A DNA stretch of 64,000 nucleotides from Zobellia russellii. Lineage in GTDB: Bacteria; Bacteroidota; Bacteroidia; Flavobacteriales; Flavobacteriaceae. The DNA is taken from contig NZ_JACSOI010000003.1 in assembly GCF_018728565.1 (NCBI RefSeq), forward strand, positions 248,001 to 312,000. The letters are read 5' to 3'. The translations under genes were made by a program, and so were the position numbers. Positions 33,486-41,407 of this stretch are shown here, one piece after another (position 1 is the stretch's first letter; each line of letters opens with the position of its first letter). Under the pieces are notes generated by a model. That model worked only from the letters and a program-made list of their open reading frames with translations, was not told where the DNA came from and ran no database searches.

Positions 33486-34277
33486 TTACTTTTTTATCCT
33501 AAAAGAACCTGTCTTTGGGTCAAAAGCAACGGTATCGGAAGGGAATAACGACTCAAACGCTTTTTGTTCAATTAGTTCGCAAGGTTTTCCAAAATAATTT
33601 TCTTTTCCATCTAACAGAACCATTTTGTCACACAGCTGAATAGCCATTTCAATCTCATGGGTAGTAAATAGCACAATTTTTTTTGTGGAATGTGCAATGG
33701 AACGAAGCAGTTTTAAAATCTGAATTTTATGGTAAAGGTCTAGATGCGTAGTGGGTTCGTCCATTAGGATGATAGATGTATCCTGCGCTAAAGCCCGGGC
33801 AATCATAACACGTTGCAATTGCCCGTCACTTAGCTCATAACATTTTTTATCCTGAAGTTTTTCTAGCTGCAGGGATTTTAGGGCTTCTTTTATTTTCTGT
33901 TTGTCCGTTGCTGTAAGAGTGCCCAGCCAATTGGTATAGGGCTGCCTTCCTAAAGCCACTAATTCAATAACGGAAAGGTTTTTAGAGGCAATAGGCTCCG
34001 TAAGAACCATGCTTATCTCAGCTGATAGGTCTTGCGGAGAGTAAGCGGCAATAGGTTTGCCCTTAACCGCTATATGGCCGGCCAGCTGAGGTTGTGAATT
34101 GCCCAGGGTTCGCAATAAAGTAGATTTTCCAATACCGTTCACGCCAACTATGGCCGTAAGCTCACCGGGCTCCAGGCCAAAAGTAATATTTTGGGCAATA
34201 GCATTGGAGCCATATCCAATAGATAGGTTGGCAGATGAAAGCGTACTATGTTTTTTTAGGAGCCCTATGACGATTTT
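33486..34277 (-). CDS. ABC importer ATPase (BtuD/FecE type), no normal start codon
   Basis: ATPase subunit for a B12- or siderophore-type importer. From GTG at 34142 only 218 residues would be made, starting inside Walker A (NGIGKST). The in-frame sequence upstream is clearly coding: NLSIGYGSNAIAQNITFGL and PGELTAIVGVNGIGKST complete the A-loop region and Walker A. This frame runs from a stop at 34278-34280 with no ATG, GTG or TTG before 34142. Other motifs are intact: signature LSDGQLQRV and Walker B IILMDEPTTHLD. It lies right after the DUF1080 gene, away from its permease. A rare start (ATA or ATC), a start-codon mutation or a sequencing error are the options. Confidence 0.8.
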   Translation of the reverse strand, partial: KIVIGLLKKHSTLSSANLSIGYGSNAIAQNITFGLEPGELTAIVGVNGIGKSTLLRTLGNSQPQLAGHIAVKGKPIAAYSPQDLSAEISMVLTEPIASKNLSVIELVALGRQPYTNWLGTLTATDKQKIKEALKSLQLEKLQDKKCYELSDGQLQRVMIARALAQDTSIILMDEPTTHLDLYHKIQILKLLRSIAHSTKKIVLFTTHEIEMAIQLCDKMVLLDGKENYFGKPCELIEQKAFESLFPSDTVAFDPKTGSFRIKK

Positions 34278-34280
34278 TTA

Positions 34281-35153
34281 TTAAAGTTGTTTTTTGATTT
34301 CCTTTGGTAACTTCTTGATGTTCTTAATTTTGATATTCTTGTAATAAACCTCGCAGGCTTCGGACTGAAACTGTATTTTTCCTTTTGTCAGTGATTTTGC
34401 GATACCTTCTTTATTGTATTCTTTTGCATTTTCTAGAACCATAACCACTTTTCCGTTTACAATATGGTAGGCCTTATCCTCTATGCAGATAAGCTCCAAA
34501 CGGCTCCATTGCCCATGCGGATTTTCAAAATTAGCAATTCTTCTACAACGGCCATTACCGCCAGTTTTAAAAGTGCGAATTTCGCCGTTTGGGTCATAGA
34601 ACCAAAACTCTTTTCCGTTGTCCGTTCGTTTTGTAGCCTTGATGTCCATGCTAACACCGGCCAGCGGAAAGAAATCACCACAATCCGTTTCTTGTACTTG
34701 CATTTCCGGGGCACGCATCCAAACGTTCCAAAACTGTCCGTGAGGTTCTTGGGCGTGGTAGAGTACACCACTGTCTCTTTTATCTTTTAAGCGTGGTTCG
34801 TATTTTTTCGTTCCCCATTTTATATCAAAGATCAAATGGTAGTTTTCATATTCTTTTTTGGTACTTAAACCTCCGTAAATTTCACCGCTTACATTTAAAA
34901 TGGTTTCCCCGTTTTCCTGAGTGGTGGTAAAGACATTTAAAGGGTCATTGTTGAGTCCAATTGGTGTGCCGTGCATACCGTCTCCTTTTTCATAGCCTTC
35001 TAGGTCTAATGACGTATGAGGTACACCCATGAAAATATCCCAGTTCGTAAGGTCTTTGTCCAATAGGTTCTCCCATCCTTTATCGTTCTTTTGAGCGTTC
35101 AAGAAATAAGTTGTAGATACAAGAAGAAGCAGGTAAATTAGTTTAGTTTTCAT
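34281..35153 (-). CDS. DUF1080 (3-keto-disaccharide hydrolase) secreted protein
   Basis: Protein of 290 residues with a signal peptide (cleavage near FLNAQ) and a concanavalin-like DUF1080 domain. Typical landmarks are GWENLLDKDLTNWDIF, NYHLIFDIKWG, RDSGVLYHAQEP and the C-terminal GKIQFQSEACEVYYKNIKIK. The family includes periplasmic 3-keto-glycoside hydrolases. The gene sits between the ABC permease and ATPase genes of an importer, unusual company for a glycosidase. Its stop codon is followed at once by the reading frame of the ATPase. Confidence 0.85.
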   Translation of the reverse strand: MKTKLIYLLLLVSTTYFLNAQKNDKGWENLLDKDLTNWDIFMGVPHTSLDLEGYEKGDGMHGTPIGLNNDPLNVFTTTQENGETILNVSGEIYGGLSTKKEYENYHLIFDIKWGTKKYEPRLKDKRDSGVLYHAQEPHGQFWNVWMRAPEMQVQETDCGDFFPLAGVSMDIKATKRTDNGKEFWFYDPNGEIRTFKTGGNGRCRRIANFENPHGQWSRLELICIEDKAYHIVNGKVVMVLENAKEYNKEGIAKSLTKGKIQFQSEACEVYYKNIKIKNIKKLPKEIKKQL

Positions 35154-35286
35154 AGGTGTTGTTAAGGTTGATTTAAAGAAAAAAGTTCAATAGTATATTA
35201 CTCGTAAAACTATAGGATTAGGAACAACCAGAGTATAACATATGATCTTATATGTATAATTTAAAGCTTATAGAAAGGAACAGTTG

Positions 35287-36318
35287 TTAAAACACCATCT
35301 TTCTTTTTCTAATTAACAACCAGATAACTACAGGAGCTCCTAGAATGCTTGTAATTGCGTTGATAGGAAATACTTCGGCACTATTAGGAAGTTGGGCTAT
35401 AGTATCACAAATAAGCATTAAAATGGCTCCGTAGATTAGAACGGCAGGAAGTAAAATGCGATGTTCCGTAGTATTGAAGATTTGGCGCGTTAAATGTGGC
35501 ACGGCCAAACCTATAAAAGCAATGGGACCGGCAAACGCGGTAACAACCCCGGCCAATAAGCCCGTTGCAATAATAATTTGATACCGTGAACGAATTAAAT
35601 TTACACCCAAACTTTTTGCATAGTTTTCTCCAAGGAGAAGGGCGTTTAACGGTTTTATGCACAATATGGCAAGAAGTATTCCTAAAAGGATAATGATGAA
35701 CAGTAGGCCCAATTGGTGCCAAGATAGGTTGCCAACACTCCCAAAAGACCAGTACACAAACTGTTGAAGCTTCTCTGCATCCGTAAAGTAAGAAAGCACA
35801 CTCACTATTGCAGCGCTAATACTCCCGAACATGAGTCCTATTATCAAAAGGGCCATAGTGTCCTTTACTTTGGAGGCCACAGTGATAACGGCCAAAAGCA
35901 CCAGAAAACTACCTATACTGGAAACAATGGCCATAGATACATCCGTAACCAGACTCAACCCGAATAATGAAGCTAAGGTTGATGATCCCATAATTAAGAA
36001 AGCGGCACCTAAACTGGCCCCGGAGCTAATACCCAGTACGAATGGGCCTGCCAAGGGGTTCCTGAACAAGGTTTGCATCAAGAGCCCACTTAAGGATAAT
36101 CCTGCGCCTACCAATATAGCTGTAAAAGCTTTGGGTATCCTGTAGTTCCAAATGATATATTCCCAAGCGGTATTTTCTATTTCTTTGCCAAATATGGAAT
36201 GTAATGTTTCCGAAAAGGGAATAGAAACCGAGCCCAAAGAGATATTGACCCCTAATGCAACTACTAAAATAGCAATCAGGAAAATGAATGAATTACGGTA
36301 TGTTTTAGGGTCTTGCAA
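35287..36318 (-). CDS. FecCD/BtuC-type ABC importer permease
   Basis: Integral membrane protein of 343 residues with about ten helices. FecCD-family signatures include GAGLSLSGLLMQTLFRNPLAGPFVLG (about 76-101) and GPIAFIGLAVPHLTRQIF (about 266-283, the coupling-helix region). It moves corrinoids or ferric chelates across the inner membrane. It starts directly after the binding-protein gene, which ends one base upstream. The nearby B12 riboswitch locus makes cobalamin the likely substrate, but iron chelates cannot be excluded. Confidence 0.9.
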   Translation of the reverse strand: MQDPKTYRNSFIFLIAILVVALGVNISLGSVSIPFSETLHSIFGKEIENTAWEYIIWNYRIPKAFTAILVGAGLSLSGLLMQTLFRNPLAGPFVLGISSGASLGAAFLIMGSSTLASLFGLSLVTDVSMAIVSSIGSFLVLLAVITVASKVKDTMALLIIGLMFGSISAAIVSVLSYFTDAEKLQQFVYWSFGSVGNLSWHQLGLLFIIILLGILLAILCIKPLNALLLGENYAKSLGVNLIRSRYQIIIATGLLAGVVTAFAGPIAFIGLAVPHLTRQIFNTTEHRILLPAVLIYGAILMLICDTIAQLPNSAEVFPINAITSILGAPVVIWLLIRKRKMVF

Positions 36319-37467
36319 TTAGTTTAAAGGCTTAAAGAAAAACAGTTCGTGGTCCGGAAGCAATTCTGGATGAAAAATATGGATAAGGTCTTTTAGTACA
36401 AGGTCTGGCCGCATAGGCCCCAATTCATAGTATAATAAACCGCCTGTTTCTCCTTTGGCAATTGTATTGGAAAAAACGGTTTTATTTTTATAAGCGTTGA
36501 ATTGAGTGTAATGTTTGTTGGATTCTTTTACTTCTTCATAGGAGGTAAGCATGGAAGGGTTTAGCCAATAATCTGCATCTTGTGCAGTGGCTAGAACAGA
36601 TTCCAAGCTCAGGCCTATTCCCCCGGTTTCGGGAGTTTCTTTCCATAAATAATCGGTTTTGGCATCCCTTAAAAATTGTGCCATCCAGCTTTTTCCTCCA
36701 GCAACATGCCAAACATCTTTGTATAGTCCGCCTGTAAGAGCCGTAGGTTTTTTGGTAGCACGATTAGCAATATCTTTTGTTTGTAAGTAAGATTTTTCTA
36801 TAGATTTAAAGATACTGTCCGCTTTAGTTTCCAAACCAAAAAAAGGAGCAAAAAACTTGAGCCATTCCGCTTTTCCTAAGGGAGATTCCTCTGTCCAGTC
36901 TCCATTATAAACCACAGGAACATTAGAACGAATTAAGGTTTGGTACGCCTTATTCTGATTGTTAATACCAAAACCTACAACTACATCAGGTTTAAGGTTT
37001 AGGGTGATTTCTGTATTCAACGTTTCGTTGTTCCCTAGTTCCTCTATATGCCCATTATCAATTCGTTTACGTGTCTTTTCAGAAGAAATTAAATCTGTAT
37101 TGGGGAAGCCAACCAGTTTGTTGGTTACGCCCAAGGCTTCAAGGGCTGGTATATGAGTTGTAGAAGTTACGATCAACCGTTCTATGGGTACGGCAACAAC
37201 AGCATCATATTCGTCCTTATTAAACGTAATTGAGGCTAATTTACTTTTTGGAATCAACGCATATTTAAAGGAAGTGTCCGCTCCGGGCCAAGCAGATGAG
37301 ACTTCAATAGTGGTTAGTCCGTTACTGGAGGTCTCAATTGAAAAACCTTTGGCATGGCTAATTTCAATTTCTGTTGAAGGCTCATGTTGTAATTGCGAAT
37401 CACTTTTTTTATCGGTCTTACAAGCGATAAAGAAGCAAAAAAATAGAATTAAGATGCTGTTTTTCAA
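36319..37467 (-). CDS. ABC importer substrate-binding lipoprotein (BtuF-like)
   Basis: Lipoprotein of 382 residues: signal sequence with lipobox ending at Cys16 (FFIACK), then a helical-backbone metal receptor fold (ERLIVTSTTHIPALEALG, LKPDVVVGFGINNQN, GIGLSLESVLATAQDADYWL). This is the type used for vitamin B12, heme and siderophores. The permease follows immediately. A -7-like TACCTTTA box lies at 37515-37522. No B12 box precedes this gene. Substrate inferred as cobalamin from the adjacent locus. Confidence 0.85.
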   Translation of the reverse strand: MKNSILILFFCFFIACKTDKKSDSQLQHEPSTEIEISHAKGFSIETSSNGLTTIEVSSAWPGADTSFKYALIPKSKLASITFNKDEYDAVVAVPIERLIVTSTTHIPALEALGVTNKLVGFPNTDLISSEKTRKRIDNGHIEELGNNETLNTEITLNLKPDVVVGFGINNQNKAYQTLIRSNVPVVYNGDWTEESPLGKAEWLKFFAPFFGLETKADSIFKSIEKSYLQTKDIANRATKKPTALTGGLYKDVWHVAGGKSWMAQFLRDAKTDYLWKETPETGGIGLSLESVLATAQDADYWLNPSMLTSYEEVKESNKHYTQFNAYKNKTVFSNTIAKGETGGLLYYELGPMRPDLVLKDLIHIFHPELLPDHELFFFKPLN

Positions 37468-37661
37468 TGGGTTTGTTTTGTTTCTGTAGTTAAGGTATGG
37501 CTCTATTATGGCATTAAAGGTACATTCTTTATGCCCTAAGAAAAAAGTGGCGAGCTAAATATTTTTAGAAAGAGGAGGTACGTAACCCACTAATTGTCAT
37601 TGTGCTATTAAATTAATTTTAAGGGAGTTTAAAAATAGTTTAAGGCCTGTTAATAGTTCAT

Positions 37662-37669
37662 TATATTTG
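37662..37669 (+). promoter_or_regulatory. -7 element TATATTTG that decides the FKBP start
   Basis: Exact TAnnTTTG match with TTT about 20 bases upstream. Transcription would begin near 37676, after the TTG and ATG codons at 37667-37672, leaving the ATG at 37688 as the usable start. Confidence 0.65.
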
Positions 37670-37687
37670 ATGCTTAAAAAAATTGTA

Positions 37688-38137
37688 ATGAAGAAAATTT
37701 TATTTGTTTTAGCCTTAGTTGTATTTGGCTCGTGTAGTGATGATGAAAAAGTAGATTATGTAGCCAAGAACGAGGAGGAGATAAAGGAATATATTGCGGC
37801 CAATGGTTTAAATGCCACCAGGAGCGATAGTGGACTCTATTATGTAGTTGAAGAAGAAGGAACGGGAGAACGACCAAATTTTAATTCGGATGTTACTGTG
37901 GCGTATAAAGGTTACTTTACGGACAAAGAAGTTTTTGATGAAAGTAGTGCGGAAGGTATTTCTTTTAACCTAAGACAGGTAATTGCCGGGTGGACAGAAG
38001 GAATCACCTATTTTAAAGAAGGAGGAAACGGTATTCTTTTGGTACCTGCGGCTTTGGGTTATGGAAACTCTGATAACCGTGGTATTCCTGGGGGTTCCGT
38101 ACTTATTTTTGAGGTTAAGCTTTTAGCCACTAATTAA
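37688..38137 (+). CDS. FKBP-type peptidyl-prolyl isomerase lipoprotein
   Basis: Prolyl isomerase of 149 residues from ATG 37688: MKKILFVLALVVFGSC lipobox followed by acidic SDDE, a likely surface-export signal of Bacteroidota lipoproteins. A short linker precedes one FKBP domain (SDVTVAYKGYF, GISFNLRQVIAGWTEGI, GNGILLVPAALGYG, IPGGSVLIFEVKLL). The active-site aromatic set of FKBPs is mostly present (Tyr, Phe, Trp, Tyr). It probably assists folding of secreted proteins. It is monocistronic, upstream of the B12 locus. Confidence 0.9.
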   Translation: MKKILFVLALVVFGSCSDDEKVDYVAKNEEEIKEYIAANGLNATRSDSGLYYVVEEEGTGERPNFNSDVTVAYKGYFTDKEVFDESSAEGISFNLRQVIAGWTEGITYFKEGGNGILLVPAALGYGNSDNRGIPGGSVLIFEVKLLATN

Positions 38138-38201
38138 GACGTTTTTCTAAAAAGCACATCTATTTTGTTCTACATCGTTTGAGAACGGACTTTTTTTAGG
38201 G

Positions 38202-38231
38202 TTGCAATTTTGAACGAATTGATTACCTTCG
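38202..38231 (+). promoter_or_regulatory. btuB operon promoter TTG-N19-TACCTTCG
   Basis: TTG 38202-38204, a 19-base spacer and TACCTTCG 38224-38231 (one mismatch to TAnnTTTG) place transcription start near 38237, at the edge of the cobalamin riboswitch. Confidence 0.75.
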
Positions 38232-38236
38232 CCACG

Positions 38237-38445
38237 AATTTTGGTTCGATACGGTAGCATATACTTTGTCGATTAAAAGGGAATCCGGTTAAAATCCGGA
38301 ACTGTTCCCGCAACTGTATGTTCTTGCCAAGAATTTCTTGGTACCTCTTAATGAGGGTGTTGTTTTCTTCTACACCACTGTCCGTTTAAATGGATGGGAA
38401 GGTAAAATAACATGGAACAAGTCAGGAGACCTGCCAATTTCATAA
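38237..38445 (+). ncRNA. Cobalamin (B12) riboswitch
   Basis: The core is unmistakable: GGGAATCCGGT followed by AATCCGGAACTGTTCCCGCAACTGT (38279-38317, split here) and the B12 box AGTCAGGAGACCTGCC (38420-38435). A variable P7-type insert lies between. It binds adenosylcobalamin or another corrinoid and represses the downstream genes. It lies 5' of the btuB operon and is transcribed from the promoter at 38202-38231. Confidence 0.95.
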
Positions 38446-38453
38446 CCTTAAAC

Positions 38454-38476
38454 AAGACTTTCGGGTAAAAGGTCTT
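38454..38476 (+). promoter_or_regulatory. Hairpin between riboswitch and btuB start, candidate expression platform
   Basis: AAGACTTT (38454-38461) pairs with AAAGGTCTT (38468-38476), with one bulged G. The stem ends eight bases before the btuB ATG. There is no U tract, so control of translation initiation is more likely than termination. Confidence 0.55.
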
Positions 38477-38483
38477 TAACGGT

Positions 38484-40328
38484 ATGAGAGATTATAAGCC
38501 ATTTTTGATTATTCATATTTTATTATGCACTATCCTTTGTAATGCCCAACAGGAAAGCATAACTGTTTTGGATGAGGTCATTCTTACAGATGTTCGGCTT
38601 TTGCATTTTTCAAATGGAAAAGTAGACATCCTAAATGACTCTGTAGTAGATCGTAACGGTAGTTCCTTAACGGACCTGTTACAATTTAATTCTAATGTGT
38701 ATTTGAAAGAAAATGGATTAGGAATGATTTCTTCTCCATCTTTTCGTGGAACTAACGCATCACAGACGGCGGTCATCTGGAATGGTATCAATATTAACTC
38801 ACAACTTACTGGACAAACCGATTTTAATACAATTATACCAAGAAATTACGGGGCAGTAAGTGTTAGAAGTGGGGGTGGGAGTGTGCAATTTGGTAGTGGA
38901 GCAATTGGGGGTAGTATACACTTGAACGACTTGTTTAGATTCTATAAACATTCTGAACATGAGTTGCTTCTTAGTTACGGAAGCTTTGATACAAGGAATT
39001 TTAACTATCATACTTCTATTGGAGACGCGAAAACCACAGTGGGTTTTGGAGTAAGCTATCTTGAATCAGAAAATAATTATAAATATTTGGGAACAGACCA
39101 AAGAAATGAAAATGGAGCCTTTAATAATGTTAATGTCAATACAAACATAGGGTACCAAATAACTGACGGGCAATTACTAAAGTACTACCACAATACTTTT
39201 ATTGGCGATCGTGACTTTTCTGGCACTATCACCGCACCTTCAAATTCTAACTATCGGGATTACAATTCCCGTAACCTTTTGGAATGGAGTAGCTTTAATG
39301 CAAAACGTATTCACCGGGTTAAGCTTGGTTATCTGTATGAAAAGTACAAATACTATGATAACAAGGAAAGAGAAGATTTTTCCTTTGGAAATACAAATAC
39401 GTTTTTGGTCAATTATGATTATAAAATTAATTTCAAAAATGTTGTCCTTAATGGAATTGCCGATTATAATCATATTGAAGCAAAAGGGACTTCTATTGAA
39501 AATAGCAAGAGAGAAACACTTGCAGCAACCCTTTTATTTAAGCACGATTTAGGTGATAGAATTACCTATGGAGCTAACTTGAGAAAAGAATTTATAAGTG
39601 ACTACAAAAGCCCATTAATTTACTCCTTAAACGCTAGATATTCTTTTAGTCCTCAACACGCTGTTTATTTTAATGCTTCAAAAAATTATAGGGTTCCTAC
39701 ATTCAATGAAGTTTATTGGATTTTAGGTGGGGGGGCAGGTGGAAACCCGGATATTAGGCCGGAATCTTCTTTACAGGCAGAAATTGGGCAGGCCTTTAAA
39801 AAAGAGAGTTATACCTTTCAATGGGCTGCTTTTTATATTGATTCAGAGGACCTAATACAATGGAGACCTAACAATATGGGAATTTGGTCTCCGGTCAATA
39901 TCAAAGACGCATTAAACTATGGTCTAGAAGTTTCTTTGATATTCTCGCAAAATTGGGGGAATCATGATGTTAATTGGGACAATAGTTACGCGCACACTAA
40001 GGCGGTAGATTCAGAGACAGATAAAACTTTAATGTATGTGCCCCAACATAAGGTAACTTCTAGTTTAACGTATGCATATTCGGACTGGCGCTTATTTTAC
40101 CAATTATTTTTTAATAGTAGCGTATTTAGTACTTCGGATAATTCTGGGTCGTTGCCAGGCTATTCCGTTTCAAACCTAGGGTTTGGAAGAAATTTTAGAA
40201 TGAAGGGGAAGTTGAATATGGAAGTGTTAATGCAAATAAACAATCTATATAATAAAGAGTATCAAAATGTGGCTTTTAGGCCTATGCCAAATAGAAACAT
40301 ACAATTAAAGTTAAAGTTGAAAATTTAA
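38484..40328 (+). CDS. btuB: TonB-dependent vitamin B12 outer-membrane receptor
   Basis: Outer-membrane receptor of 614 residues: signal peptide (cleavage near LCNAQ), N-terminal plug (SLTDLLQFNSNVYLKENG, SFRGTNASQTAVIWNGININ) and a 22-strand-type barrel ending in the aromatic, outer-membrane-type C-terminus LKLKLKI. The barrel motif NYRVPTFNEVYW with GNPDIRPESS is typical of BtuB/FepA-like receptors. Direct control by a cobalamin riboswitch makes the substrate assignment strong. The gene is followed 9 bases later by a surface propeller lipoprotein and then by a BtuF-like gene. Confidence 0.94.
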   Translation: MRDYKPFLIIHILLCTILCNAQQESITVLDEVILTDVRLLHFSNGKVDILNDSVVDRNGSSLTDLLQFNSNVYLKENGLGMISSPSFRGTNASQTAVIWNGININSQLTGQTDFNTIIPRNYGAVSVRSGGGSVQFGSGAIGGSIHLNDLFRFYKHSEHELLLSYGSFDTRNFNYHTSIGDAKTTVGFGVSYLESENNYKYLGTDQRNENGAFNNVNVNTNIGYQITDGQLLKYYHNTFIGDRDFSGTITAPSNSNYRDYNSRNLLEWSSFNAKRIHRVKLGYLYEKYKYYDNKEREDFSFGNTNTFLVNYDYKINFKNVVLNGIADYNHIEAKGTSIENSKRETLAATLLFKHDLGDRITYGANLRKEFISDYKSPLIYSLNARYSFSPQHAVYFNASKNYRVPTFNEVYWILGGGAGGNPDIRPESSLQAEIGQAFKKESYTFQWAAFYIDSEDLIQWRPNNMGIWSPVNIKDALNYGLEVSLIFSQNWGNHDVNWDNSYAHTKAVDSETDKTLMYVPQHKVTSSLTYAYSDWRLFYQLFFNSSVFSTSDNSGSLPGYSVSNLGFGRNFRMKGKLNMEVLMQINNLYNKEYQNVAFRPMPNRNIQLKLKLKI

Positions 40329-40337
40329 AAAAACAAA

Positions 40338-41402
40338 ATGAAAATGAAAAAGGTATCAATTTTAGTAGCCATGGCGGCTTTATTTGCAGTTAGTTGTTCT
40401 GATGATGACGATGAGGTTATAATGGAAGAGGTGAAGGGAGATTACCAAAATGGAATTTTGATAAGTAATGAAGGTCCGTTTAACAATGGTACTGGAACTG
40501 TCACATATATATCAAATGATTCATTACTTGTTAAAGAGACTATTTTTAAGGCAGAAAACAATGAAGATCTTGGCAACATTGTGCAATCCATAGCTTTTGA
40601 TGAAGACATGGCATATATTGTAGTTAACAACTCACATAAGATTCATGTGGTCAACCGGTATACGTTTAAAAGTGAAGCGATCATAGAAGACGGACTTTTA
40701 AACCCTAGGTACTTTACTGTTGCCAATGGTAAGGGATACGTTACAAACTGGGGTGATACGGCTGATGAAACGGATGATTACGTAGCCATTATTGATTTAG
40801 AGTCCAATGTAGTATCAAAATCCATTCCTACCGAGTTAGGACCAGAGGCAATTACTTCCAATGAAGATTTTGTATATGTTGCACATCAAGGGGCTTTTGG
40901 CCAGAACAATAAGGTTTCTATCATAGATGTCTCTACTGATGTGGTGTCAACTACGCTCACTGTTGGTGATTTTCCCAATTCTATGCAATGGGATAATGCT
41001 GGAAATTTATGGGTGTTAAGTAGTGGAGCTCCAGCATATACTGGAGAAGAGACCAATGGCACACTTGCAAAAATTAACACGTCAGACAATACGTTGGCAC
41101 AGATTTTAGATTTTGAAACTACAGAGCATCCTGGCGATTTAAGTGTGGAAAATAACACATTATATTTTGGCATGTCTAATGCGGTTTATTCATTTGATTC
41201 TGGATCAGAGGCATTGCCAACCGAGGCTCATATAGCCGATGTCTCGTTTTATAGTATGACTGTTAATGATGGTAAGCTTTATGGTACAGATGCAAAAGAC
41301 TATGCTAGTAAAGGAGACTTATATATTTATGATTTAAGTACTAAGGAGTTAATCAGCACCATTGCTGTAGGAATCATTCCAGGAGGTATATATTTTAATT
41401 AA
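40338..41402 (+). CDS. Surface beta-propeller lipoprotein, probable BtuG-like B12 binder
   Basis: Lipoprotein of 354 residues: lipobox ending LFAVSC, followed by SDDDDE, the acidic surface-export signal expected for Bacteroidota. The body is repetitive, with strands such as DYVAIIDLESNVVSKSI, NKVSIIDVSTDVVSTTL and GTLAKINTSDNTLAQIL, a YncE/DUF5074-like seven-blade propeller. In Bacteroides, BtuG is a propeller lipoprotein that caps BtuB and binds B12 very tightly. The gene order and riboswitch control here match that role. Sequence identity to BtuG was not tested. Confidence 0.8.
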   Translation: MKMKKVSILVAMAALFAVSCSDDDDEVIMEEVKGDYQNGILISNEGPFNNGTGTVTYISNDSLLVKETIFKAENNEDLGNIVQSIAFDEDMAYIVVNNSHKIHVVNRYTFKSEAIIEDGLLNPRYFTVANGKGYVTNWGDTADETDDYVAIIDLESNVVSKSIPTELGPEAITSNEDFVYVAHQGAFGQNNKVSIIDVSTDVVSTTLTVGDFPNSMQWDNAGNLWVLSSGAPAYTGEETNGTLAKINTSDNTLAQILDFETTEHPGDLSVENNTLYFGMSNAVYSFDSGSEALPTEAHIADVSFYSMTVNDGKLYGTDAKDYASKGDLYIYDLSTKELISTIAVGIIPGGIYFN

Positions 41403-41407
41403 ACTAA

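Noticed and set aside
34481-34771. 96-residue minus-strand ORF inside the DUF1080 gene
   Set aside because: It is in another frame within a well-supported DUF1080 coding sequence and has no recognisable features.
35200-35260. ACATAT-N6-ATATGT palindrome upstream of DUF1080 as a defined operator
   Set aside because: In such AT-rich intergenic DNA a 6-bp AT palindrome is expected by chance, and no regulator is nearby.
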